Positions 1 to 12,700 of a DNA stretch of 64,000 nucleotides are shown here, one piece after another. Location of the stretch: the NCBI GenBank assembly GCA_035610835.1, contig CM069459.1, positions 60,109,817 through 60,173,816 of the forward strand, given 5' to 3'. The DNA comes from Ophiura sarsii. Taxonomy: Eukaryota; Echinodermata; Ophiuroidea; Amphilepidida; Ophiuridae. A model generated the notes under the pieces. The model was given only the letters and a program-made list of their open reading frames with translations. It made no database searches and was not told where the DNA came from. Position numbers and translations under genes: made by a program. Position 1 is the first letter of the stretch. Every line of letters starts with the position of its first letter.

Positions 1-354
1 ATTTTTATGAGGCTTTCCAAGAATTTGATAATTTCTGACCAAAATCATTTTGATGCAAGAAATGGATTCAATTTATTTAACACGTCAGTCAAGATTTTTT
101 TTTCAACTAGGCCCTATCCAAAAATCCCACTTATACGTTTCGACTACTTACTGTGCTGTGTTGGAATCTTCATCAGGCTAGCAAACATCTGACTGACCCT
201 GTTTCATTCATTTGAACGTGCGTGCCAGACAAATGGTTGTAATCGTCAAACGAGAATTGTATTCCCCAAATTAATTTTGTTTGATGTCGGGCAATAGAAC
301 ACAAATCGACAATAATAATATGTTGATGTATGATTCGTTTTCTTCTCGCCACAG

Positions 355-723
355 TGCCAATAGTCCCAGATTTTCTTCTCTACCAATGTAGGCTGAAACA
401 GTGTCATGAAGAAGGTCACGTGATGATCGGCGAGAAGTGTAACTATGACGTCATATCTTCCATATCAGTGTCAAACAACTCATCAATAACTCACCAGACG
501 CTGATTGCAATAGAATCATCGCCTGTGACACCAAATGCCGGCCCCACTCCTGACCCGGAAGAGATATGTTTCACCCGGGTCAACAGTAAAGTTGGCTTAC
601 TGTTTGCTTCCAAGTTTTTAGTGAGGATTGCCACAAGCCCGTTGGCGGGATTCCTGACAATAAGGTGTGGTTATTTTGCTTTACTATTTGTCGGTGGAGT
701 GCTCATGGTTATTTCAAGTTTAG
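355..723 (+). CDS. SLC18A-like: SLC18 transporter exon a: end of TM1, luminal loop 1, TM2-TM3
   Basis: Acceptor CCACAG at 349-354, donor GTGAGT at 724. The exon opens with two bases of a split codon, followed by PIVPDFLLYQ. The loop has Cys residues and the sequon NNSS, as expected for the large glycosylated vesicle-lumen loop. TM2 starts GLLFASK and keeps the lysine that in VMAT2 pairs with the TM11 Asp. An ATG at 330 is inside the intron, so it is not the gene start. Confidence 0.92.
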
Positions 724-3700
724 GTGAGTCCAACTTAAATTGTATTGTATTGTTTGTTCTTGTAACACTTTCCACGCGGCAGGCGTCTGCAGACGACATT
801 CCAAAATTGCACAAAATGTTCCAAAAATGTAAACTTTTTAAAATGTCATTACCATATTTGGAATCACTAGGAGAAATGCATTAAATTAAGTACAAACATG
901 CCTAGTATTGGTTCAGTAATCCTTGAAACAGGGAATGGTTTCTGAAAATTCTATTTTGTTCATGGTAAAACTAATAGCCGCATGGAGAGTGTTAAGGTAT
1001 AGAACAAACAACATTGATTTAGGCCTAATTACAAAGTTTATTTGTTTTTGACAATTCATCGGGTGTATTACATAGTGACGGATGCTGAAAAGATACGAAC
1101 ATGAATTTCTGAGAAAATCGCGAATTTGATAGGAAGTCGGTAGGCATCTATGGGCGGCCATTTAGTTCAAAAAGGTCTCAACGGCTAATAAAGTTCTCAA
1201 ACGTCAAGTTAAGGGTTCAAACAGAAATAAAGGTCTCAAATGTTGATAAAGAGGTCAAAGAGATAAAGTTCTCAAACATTATCAAGGGGTGGTCAAATAC
1301 AGTTAAAGATGTAAAATGTTGCAAAGGAGTCATATACAAATAAAGGTCTCAAATACATAAAAGGTCTAAAATGTTGATAAAGGGGTCAAATATGCAGATA
1401 AAGGTCTGAAATGTTGATAAAGGTGTCAAATACATGTAAAGGTCTTAAATATTGATAAAGGGGTCAAATACAGATACATCAACATACACAAAACAAAGTT
1501 ATCCGTCCAATCCGTCGCACTAACAATACGTTAATTGGTAATTAATGTTACTACAATGACGAATGTTGAATTTTCGCTATACTTACGCATTATGCATTAT
1601 TCAGCCACCGTCGGTAATACAGCATCAGTCGGTGATTTTCGAATACGTCACATCAACGTCCGTCACCTCCGATCTGGCTAGTTTATTCTTATTACATAGT
1701 GACGGATGTTGATGAGCCGATGGCTCCTCGATTCGTCGCTTTTGAACTGCCAATATTTTGTAATTTTCCCGTAATAACAAATACCAATATCAATTAATTT
1801 CATATTTCGTTTACATCAGTAATACATTTAAGAATACGGTATGTTATTTACACTACACATATATGGCATTTCATTTGTGATTTTCATCCTCGTTATAATC
1901 AACAGTATCGTGATTTTTTTCTACACCAAATAAAAAAAAATCAGCTACTTTGATGTCGTGTATGATTTGAAGAAAAAAACCCCACACGATACGAAGGCCG
2001 GGTGGTAACACAACACATAAATTAATATTGTTCCGTGTAATTTTCGGCTGATAGTATTGATCTATAGATGCAAACCGTTCCTCAATTTAACTAAGTCATC
2101 ATAGTCATCCACTCGGCTATTAGTTTTACCATTATACAAAACAGATTTTTCAGAATAATTACTGAGCCAATACTAGGCATGTTTGTACTTATTTCAATGC
2201 ATTTCTCAAGGTGATTTCAAATATGGTGATGGGATTCAATACGGTACTTTTGACATTTTTGAAAATATTTTGTGACCTTTTATGAACAGTTGTCTGCAGA
2301 CACCTGCCGCTTGGAAAGTGTTAATTCAAGATTTTGAGCATTTAAAGATCACGATCTAATTCTTAGTTGTCTCCTTGTACGCCTATTTTAACCGCTGTGT
2401 ACACCTCCCTACCTCTAGCCGAACCTGTCAGCATTGTCTTTTTCACGTAAGCTAAACCACGGTCTCTGACCGAGTATATCTATTCATTCAAGTGGATGAC
2501 GTAGAGTGGCTACACTACTTAGTTACACAAAGCATTGTGGACTTAGTTGCAAACGATGATTTCAAACTTAACTACGTCATCATGGTCATGGAAATGCATT
2601 TAAAGATCATGATCGGTATAATTCTTAATTGCCTCCTTGTGCGCCTATTTTAATTACACGTAACCGCTGTTTAAACCTCCAAACCTCTAGCCTATTACTG
2701 CTATTATAACCTATCAGCATTATATTTTTCACGTAAGCTAAACCATCTCTGAGTATACATATTCATTCAAGTTGATGACGTAGAGTGTCGGCCACAATAT
2801 TTTAAAGTGGCATTGAGAGATTGTTGAGAAAAATAAAATTTGGAAAAAGGGAATTGTTCCAATAGATAAGGTATGTAGGAACCATGAAGTGTTATGATTT
2901 ATGAGAAAACGGTTGAATAATGGCACTATATTGAAATTTGGTTCAAGCAAGTTATGTGGTGAGTGATGCTGATAATTTCGATGTGATTTACATCGAAATG
3001 GGAAAATACACAATTTTTAAAACGTGGTGTAAATTCAGAAACGACAAGAGCACATTTCTAAAAGTCAGAACGAACCTCTACATCATATTCAAAAAAGAGG
3101 TGAGACTCTATACTGAAATAGCAAAACATATCCAAGACCAAAACTCTGTGTTGCTTACAGCGTATTTATTTTGTAAAAAGCTGTGAATAGCCAATACTGA
3201 ACGTATGCACTGAATATTTGATTATTATGCTACCACTATGTACATGTATATCCTTGTTTGTAAATGAACCATGAAAATAGAAGATTTTCAAAACAATAAG
3301 TAATATAAAAATCGTTTTGCGATAAGGTAAGAATATATTGTTCGAATTATATTAACTACATAATATAGTTATAAATATGTTACTATGTATAAATGACACA
3401 AAGTTAATGAAAAAAGCACGAGTGCTCTATGCACTGTGGAAAAGAAGAAAAAAAAGAAGAAAATAAGAAGAAGAAAAAAAGTACGGCAACCAAAACAAAA
3501 TGTCCATATTTTATTCTCTCATTATTCCTTCCTCCCATTTCGTTTCTGCATCTTATAGTGTTTGCCATTGGTCAGACGTACGCTTGGTTAATTGTTGCTC
3601 GTCTCATCCACGGAGTTGGGGCAACGCTGAATGACGTAGCAGGTTTGTGGCCGTTTGTGCGATATTTGTACCGGGGGGGGGGGGGGGGGTTCTCACATTG

Positions 3701-6700
3701 ATATGGTATACGTATGCTATGTGCCTGCCTTTTGGGGAGCTTTTTCGCAAAAATTGGTATAGAGTTGGGGTGGTTCGCATCACAGACCAAAGCGCCCAAT
3801 TGGCATAAATTGGGTGTATTTTGAGGCATTTTTAGTTAAAAGCACCCAATTTGTGCAAAATTTGGTGCTTTTCTTACAAAATTGGTATATTGATGGGTGG
3901 GAAATTGGCCAAAAAAGAGGTATAGAGAAAGTCACATTTTCAAAGTCCGGCAGGCACATCCACATACGATTTTGGCGAAAGTACCCCCCACCAGATTTGT
4001 ACACCGTGGTGCAATTCATTTTTCGTAATGAGTTGAGTGAAATTAGTTGATTTGTATTAAAATCATTTTATTCAGTGAATTTTGCTTTATTCCGTATTAA
4101 AACGGAATCTAGTGAATCCCACGCAACTCATAAACGAATCAATAATTGCCTACGGGTTGGGGTTGGCCTTTGGATGGGGAATATCGGAAGGTACTGATAA
4201 CGAATCGTAAAAGGTTTAAGGTTGTACTACTAAAATTATATCCTTGATTTAAACCTTGTTTTACTGCTAATTGCAACTCATTAGTTCTAATCTTACTTTC
4301 CGCCCGCTTCCCGCATAACGGATCAGTTCCATTAATACTCGATGAATTTATCGAGAATGTTTCTCGACTTTGGACTCGATAAAATAGACATTATTAATGG
4401 CCCCCGTATTATATCGAGCTCGATACGGGGGCCATACCAATATTCACTCATACCCGGGGGTAAACAAACACACCAGGATAATAATGTGGATTTACATACC
4501 GCACCACTTGTCCTTCGTTATATTTAGACAAGGTGTGTTATACTACTCGATAAATAATCCCTTGCTGCTCGATAGGGGGCTCGATATTTGTTTCAAATCA
4601 GGCCCGATAAAAAACCATCGGTCCCGATAGAGTCTCGATAATTTTATCGAGTATAAATGGAACTGTTCCCTTAGTTCCGTAGATAATATCATGATCATAT
4701 TACACAACTATTATCTTATGCCCGGCATCACTGTTGCTTGGCTGCCAGTGCATTTACATGTTACACATGTAACACTTTTCACGCGGCTATTATAGTTTTA
4801 CCATATTATACAAAAACAGATTTGTTAGAAACATTTCCCAACTTTCAAAGTCTTTTCTCATGAATTATCGAACCATCAAAACCCAATTGGTGATGCACAT
4901 ATTGAAGCAACGCTGTCTGTTCGGAACCTGGGTGTAAAATTTGATGCAAATATGACCATGACCAAACAAATATCTAGCCTCTGTCAATCTACACATTACC
5001 AGTTAAGAAACATCCGTAGAATAAAGCGATACCTCGATAAAGACACTCTTCATCATGTCGTTAGAGCTTTAGTTATCTCTCGTCTTGACTATGGTAATCT
5101 TCTTCTCTTTGGTGCTACGGAACATGAATTGAACAGAGTTCAAAGATTGCAGAACAATGCCGCTCGGTTGATATGTTCCATATCCATGCGTGACCATATT
5201 ACTCCCACGCTTAAAGAACTCCACTGGCTGCCCATACGGGAAAGGATTCAATTCAAACTCTGTCTTTTTGTCTTCAAAAGCATGAACAATACTGCACCTG
5301 GATATTTATGCAATTTACTGTCACCATATGTTCCTCGAAGAGCTCTTCGTTCTGCAAATGACATTACTCGTCTAAATGTTCCTAGGACAAATAAGGTCTT
5401 GGGTCAGAAATCTTTCAGTGTAGCTGGTCCACGGGCATGGAACAATCTCCCTCGTACCATAAGAGAAACTGACAATATCTCTCATTTTCGTTGTAGTCTA
5501 AAGACTCACCTTTTTCCATGCTAAATGTATTTTGTGTACTGATGTGTTACATGCGCTATGATCTAGATGGAATAGCGCTATATAAATATTAATTGTTATG
5601 TTATGTTATGTTATTAAACACAATAATTTTGACATCTTTGAAACATTTTAAACGGCCGAGTGCACCAATGACGGGTAACTTAATAGGGAGGTAAGCTACC
5701 TCCCTAGTAGTTATGCTCTAACTGTAGCATAACTTACTAACGATGTAATTCTTAGAGCATAACTGGCGAGTAACATCAGAATAGCAACTAGCGAGGTAAA
5801 TATCCACATTAATCAGCATCGTCCCCTTACAAAATTAATTGGCGCATATGCAAAGTGTTAACCTATAGTTTATTGTAAAATTCTGGCGTGAATGGTCCTC
5901 CGTAATATTAAAACCGTGTCGTCACTTGCTAGGTCATAGGTGAGTGTAAATCAAGAATCACGTGGAGTCGGCCTGCGATCCGGAAAAAAATGATGCCATT
6001 TTATGGCCAAAAAATTCGAAGTTTGTTTACCGCTTTTTCAAAAATAAGGACTATCATGACATTACAAACATATTTTGGGCGAGGGCACATACAAACATTG
6101 CACCAATAAGCACAATTTTAATGACAAACACAAGCACCCGATGAATACAATTATATACAATTATAACACATCTCTTAACACAAATACTTGCGTGGCGTGG
6201 ACACCTTGTCCTTCGCTTGTTAACCGCGGAACCCCGGTTCGATTCCCAGACCACGCACGGCACGATGCTTTTTTATTTCGTTCTTCTAGTTCTACCCTTC
6301 CACTCACAATATTGTTGAATCTTGGCTTCATCAGTTTTTAATCAATAAAAACAATAATAAGTTTATGTATTTAGTCATTATTTGAAATCCTTGGACAATT
6401 AGTACATTTTGGTCAAAATATGACCCAAAGTCGGTGGGATTAGTGTTTGAATGGGCAAAAGGAGTTGATCTAAATTTTGACTAAAAAAATCACCAAATTG
6501 CATGAATGGATTTTCAAAAATATAAATTCTTTCAGCTTATGAGAGGTCACATTCCACTTCAAATAGACACCCCCTGGGCATGCAAGCGCAATTGGTCCTT
6601 CAGCATTAGCGAATCATCCCCTCCAATGTTCACAACAAATGTATACGCTACTGCTAGAATCGACTGACTTGTGGCATAAAACGTTATGCCCCAACTTACT

Positions 6701-9700
6701 CTTGGGTCCGGTCAGGTATAACATTTAACGTAAATTACCCGCCAGTTACTAGCCTAGTAGCTTACCCCGCATTGGCGCTCTCAAAATGTTGGGTTACGCC
6801 TCAGTTACTAGCGAGGTAGCGCTATTCTTCAGCTACCCGTCATTGGTGCACTCGGCCGTTTGTGAACTTTTGGAACTGTCGTCTGCAGGCAACTGCCGCG
6901 TGGAAAGTTTTAGTACCGATATGGGCAATGCCCAGTACCGGGGCCCAGTACCTATGTGGTACGACCAAAGTAGTGCACTGTAGCAACACATTTGTTTTTA
7001 AAAACAGGATTCTGTCTGTGGATTGTATTTCAGGTTTAGGCGTATTAGCCCATCGTTACTCTGAAGATGAAGAAAAGCGTGGTTTTGCACTCGGCCTGGC
7101 TATTGGAGGATTCGCACTTGGCGCGCTAGGTAAGATGATTGGTGATTAAAGACGTAGGGATGAAATGAAATGAGCGAGCCTTGGGATTCAGTGATGATTA
7201 GAAGCACTATATTACAGCACTAAGGTCGATTAGCGAAGATTAAGCTGACTAATATATTACGATAAAATATGATATAAGCTATGACGTGATATGTGATTAA
7301 TACAAGATATTGGATATACTATTATTTATTAATTGTTATTGCTATACAAAATTAATTTTGCAGTTGGACCCCCGTTTGGCGCTCTCTTCTATGAGGTCAG
7401 TGGCAAGGCGACGCCATTCTTAATTTTAGCGGTCATGATATCTCTATTACTGGGTGAGTCAGTTGTATTAAGATTCCATATACTCGATGACGGTTCATAT
7501 TATTCAATTATTCATATTTATCTCAATTTGATCATAAGGTATACTATAGCTTTAACGATTTATTTGGGTTGATAATGACTATACATTGTGAGTAAAAATA
7601 ACCATGTAGGCCTACTCAAAGTAAAATAAATGTTTAAACTATTTCTTACCAGAATATGAAAACTATATACCAATGTTTGAATTAATAGCTGCATTTATTT
7701 ACTGTTATTAGCAAATCGAATCATAACATAATTCGTGGTGGTACCATTATCCAGTAATCACTATTTTGGTAAAGTTGCTGCTTTTTTGGGTCTTGCCTTC
7801 ATGTAAGCACTCACGAATTTTGAATTTCGAACTTTGAGACGAGGACGCCCTTTGCTGACAGGCTGTTGATGCTGTTCTCAATTAAAAATAATAGAGTATT
7901 TATTTTAGCAAAGAAAGGCTACAGATGGACTCGAACCACTAACCTCTGGTCTATAAGCCTAATTCCTAACCACTACGCTATGCAAGCCGATCTGCCAAGA
8001 AGCCGTTCATTGTTAATACTTTATGATCAATAACGGAATAAATCTATATTATTATTAAATAATAACAATCATCATGAAATTAAATGTTAACGCCCTCTAT
8101 AGCCGAACGATATTTGCTATGTTATAGAGGGCGCTACCATTTTTATTTTCGTGAGCGCTTACTTGAAGGATGAACCATAATTGGTCGGTCACTCTCCAGG
8201 TTGTATTGAATGAGAAGCGGTGTGGGTTCGAACTGTGTTGCAACCCCTTTTTTGTTGGGAGCTAATCCACAACATGGATTTCTCTATTGTTAATCCATAA
8301 CATGTATGAACATACATGTACAGTTAATCCACAACATGGATCTCTCTATTGAACAGTATATAGTTTCATTGTGGACTCAATAAAGTCCACTTACATTGTC
8401 GGATCATTGATGAGTGATACTATGTTTGAATAATTGTACGTTTTGTTTTACTTTATTTACCCACATAGATATCTTTAGATATAAAACCAAAACAACATTT
8501 GTTATAATGATTAAATACTGTTGAGTCTTTTAAGATTAGCCCTTGTACTGCAAAAGATCAAATGAAAAAGATAAAGCAACGATTATGAAGAATCACGTTG
8601 TCATTCTATGTCACTTATTCATGACTTGTTATTAAAGTTTTCTTTGTACTGTATTGGCTGTTATACTGGATTCATTTAAGTAAAACTAATCCAAATATTG
8701 GCACTGGAATTTGATCTCTCACAGAAATTGAAAATTGATTATATACCGTATTCATCTTGAAAACAACATATTTGGGAGGGAAATTTAAATTTTGTTTTGA
8801 CACCATGACTTTCATATTGTAGATTGAAACATTCCACATACTGTATACTTTCCCATATCACTTACATGATTTAGTGTAATTGTCAAGCTAATTTGACTCT
8901 CTATTAAACTACGCATACCAAAGAGAAAACACTGACATTGATGCAAAGAATAAAAGCAAGATCTTTGCAATTTCGAGATATAAGGGCTAAGTTACTTTTT
9001 GTTTGCACTTTGTATTAATTTTCCTCTTTTCTTCTTCTTTTCTTGCTTTAGTCGCAGAGGTTATCGTTATGGAACCTCGCTTAAATCGAACTGAAGAACT
9101 TCCAGCCTCCCCGATTTATAAAATAGTCATGGACCCGCAGATATTAGTGGCTTCTGGTGAGATACGCATAGAATTGTATTAAATACTAGTATATAGCTAG
9201 TTTTCAGGTATTTATGGCGCGTTAATTAATACGTGTAGTCCATTTATCTATCACCAGCAGTGACGTAACTGCGTAATTTGCCAATTGCAGCACACAAACG
9301 CACGCGCTTACTCGAGGCGCTGGCGTATATATACACACACGCGTAGAAAGACCGGAAGATGCATACACGAGTGTAAATGTTGCGTCTGTAAAGTTACGTC
9401 ATTGTCCAGAGGAAGAAAAATAGAGTCCAGCTGTTTTACCATAAATTACACTGTGGTCTTATAATAATAACCTGTACCATATTTGGAGTCATAGATGGTC
9501 GCTACATTATTATATCGTGTTTTATCGTTTAGTAAGTGTAAATACTTCAATCTCATTGGTTAACACGTATGAAATCTGATCCATATCATGTAAACAAGAA
9601 AGTCAAACCACACGATATATTCCATATCGTCGATTAACCGCGTTCCCAGGACCGCGTTACCAGTTAACCATGTAAAGCGATTGCTTTGTGTCTGTGGAAG

Positions 9701-12700
9701 AGTTGCTTAAAATATGAGACGTAAATGATAAACAAATAAAATGGCGGATGATTTAAACACAAGTGACTCGATTTCTGTTACATTCTGAGGCCGAAATAGA
9801 CCACGAAAAGGTATAATCTACGCCGAAAAATAAATGATCTGCATATAACATAACCAGACATATTTATCGCGATGATTCTATGGACAGAGGTGCGGCGCAG
9901 AGCCTGTTAAAGGGTGGTTTACTTAGGGGGATTTTACGGAGGTAGGAAGGGAAGAGAATTCAGCGCCTTGTTTGTTGAAGGAGTTTCTTTTTCCGCGAGT
10001 GTTTTAAAAATACTTTTTTTGTGCCATATCACATGAGGCCGCATGCCAAACCATAGGTATTTGTCCGTATTGTGTGAACATGCAGGGGATAACTTATAAT
10101 ACCACGGTGGTTGTGAAATAAATAGCTCCATGATTTGATACACACTTTGCAGACTACAGTTTAAAAATTGCACAAAATGTTTCAAAAATTTCAGAATTAT
10201 TAAATTACGTCAGCATATTTGGATTCACCATGAGAAATGCATTAAAATAAGTACAAACATGCCTAGTATTGGTTCAGTAATTCTTGAGATAGACTTTGAA
10301 ATTTTGGGAAAAGTTTCGCATGGAAAGTGTTACTGTAAAATCTGAGAAACCAGTGATGAGAAGGAAATTCACATTTTCTACCGAATATAAGATCTTGCAA
10401 TAGGGATGAGCAATAATGCACAATATTTAACTCTAGAGGGCGTTAGCAGTCTTTATGTTCGCGTCAGACGACGGTGGCCACGCGAAACCTAATTTTAGAA
10501 TTCGTATTAGAATACACGTAATCGCGAATGTTAATATTATCATTTTGAAAAATTCATCATAGGTTAGAAGAATTTTTTTCCAATCCAAAACCGTTGGAGT
10601 TGGCTAACCAACTCCATTGTAAATGCTATTTTAAAAATTATTTTCATCGTTAACCGGGCGATGACTGTTAAAAATATTTCAAAATGGTGCACTCCCGTTG
10701 CCATATTGGGTCGTCCGAGACGCGTGGCCGCCATCGTCTGGTTCGCGCTATGGTTAAACAGTACAACACGGAGAGGACAAAACCGTTGATTTGATGAGTG
10801 ACGCTTATAAAAACAGTCTTTCAGTGATCACAGAAACAATAACATATAGTCCTAAAGATGGCAATAGATAAAATAATAATTTATAGGATAATATCAATAT
10901 CTTATGCAAAAACTTAATAGGCCTAATACATTCAATATATACACAAAGAATTAAGTTAAGCACCCCCTAATATATGTATACATTGGCATATATTCTAAGG
11001 TATGTGAGATCAAATAATGATTGGTATGACATTAGCAATTATCCATTGATGAAATGCAGATGAGTGCACTCATCTGTGACGCCCATCGCTCGTGCAGCAC
11101 GTGTTATCATCCACGTGGTCGTGATTTTCTGAAAATGCACTATCATCACGGGTTATTGCAAGTCACGCCTGAGCTCGTGTGGGGGTTACATGGTCATTTT
11201 CTCGTAATGGTGGCTCGTAGACGGTTGTCGGACGGAGAAAGATGGCGGATAATAGGCATGATCGAGTCCGGAATGTCCAGAAAAGCTGTAGCTCGAACGT
11301 TTGGTTACCACCATTCGGTGATCAGTCGGTTGGTGCAGAAACACCAGGAAACGGGTGCGGTGAAGGACCGCTCAAGGTCTGGAAGACCTCGCGTGACAAC
11401 AGTCCGCCAAGATAGAGCGCTTTTGAGACTGGTGCGACGATATCCCTTCGCCTCGAGCAATTTCCTGAAGGACAACTGGCTGCGCAACAGAAGGCTATGT
11501 CACCGTACCGTGAGGAACCGCCTGAAATCGGCCGGTTTAAGGTCAAGACGAGTGATCAAGCGTCCAAGGCTACTCGAACGACATCAGAGGGAGCGTTTGG
11601 CATGGTGCCTAGCGCGACGTGGATGGAACATCCGGTCTTGGAGGCGAGTTCATTGGTCGGATGAAAGCCGGTTCTTGCTGTACGTGACAGATGGGCGTGT
11701 TCGGGTGTGGCGCCACAAAAACACCGCGTATGCACCTAAAAACATTCAACCAACGGTACCCTTTGGTGGTGGCTCGATTATGGTCTGGGGATGCTTCTCC
11801 CATGACTGTAAATTGGACCTGATAACTGTGCGAGGTAACCTCAACGGAGAGCGATATGCCGAGGAAATCCTGAATACCACCGTAATACCGCACTTCGATG
11901 ACCACACCCTCGCCAGCAGACCCATCTTCATGGATGACAACGCCAGGCCTCACCGTGCGAGACGCGTCCGAGCCTTGCTGGAGCAAGGTGCTGTGACAAC
12001 CATCCCCTGGCCTGCGTACAGTCCTGACCTGAACCCCATCGAGCACGTTTGGGACATGTTGGGACGACAAATTGCGAAGATGGTCCCTCCAATAGCCAAT
12101 CTGGATGAATTGGAACGTGCATTACATCGGGAATGGAACAACCTGCCACAGCAACGCATACGACGGCTTACAGGGTCTATGAGACGTAGGGTTGAGTCAG
12201 TGATCCGATCACGTGGGTCCTACACACGTTATTGACGCAAAGATCGCTAGAGGTCTTCTCAGAACAATGACTGTACGTTAGAAAACATAAACGTCATCCA
12301 CACTGTCCGTGATGGACCTATAGCTCCATACTTAAATTGAGGTGAAAATATGCCTAAAATTCCCAAAAAATGTCACCTTAAATTATTCAGAATAAAATAT
12401 TGAAAACGGCATGATTGTTATGTTTTTATGTGACCATAATATCACTTCTCCAGAAAATATAGCAATATCATGGGTATACTACACTGTTTTGACGACAACA
12501 AACTTGTAATGTGCGAGGTTGTAAAAAAACGGGGGGGTGCTTAACTTAATTCTTTGTGTATACATTCGAAATCAGCATTTATTTACAAATTGTGGTTCGT
12601 CAAACGAACCGGCATACAAATGATTAACAAAATAGCTTTATCAAAATACTTTCTGCCAGGGGTGCAAAAAGTTGTTTCTTCCTCAGGAGCATGGTTCTAA

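Larger units (their letters stand above)
4770..6913 (-). mobile_element. TTAA-family MITE, copy 3, split by two insertions
   Basis: The parts 4770-4853, 5620-5652 and 6859-6913 together make one family copy. The first break holds the LINE end (4854-5615), the second the 1.2-kb TIR element (5653-6858). Each part resumes the family sequence where the previous one stopped, so the insertion order can be read directly. Confidence 0.8.

Noticed and set aside
330..354. ATG at 330 as start of the SLC18 protein
   Set aside because: A splice acceptor (CCACAG) follows at 349-354 and the family match begins after it; the N-terminus and TM1 start must be upstream.
11305..12159. Minus-strand ORFs of 60-153 codons
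   Set aside because: Shadows of the GC-rich Tc1 transposase frame.
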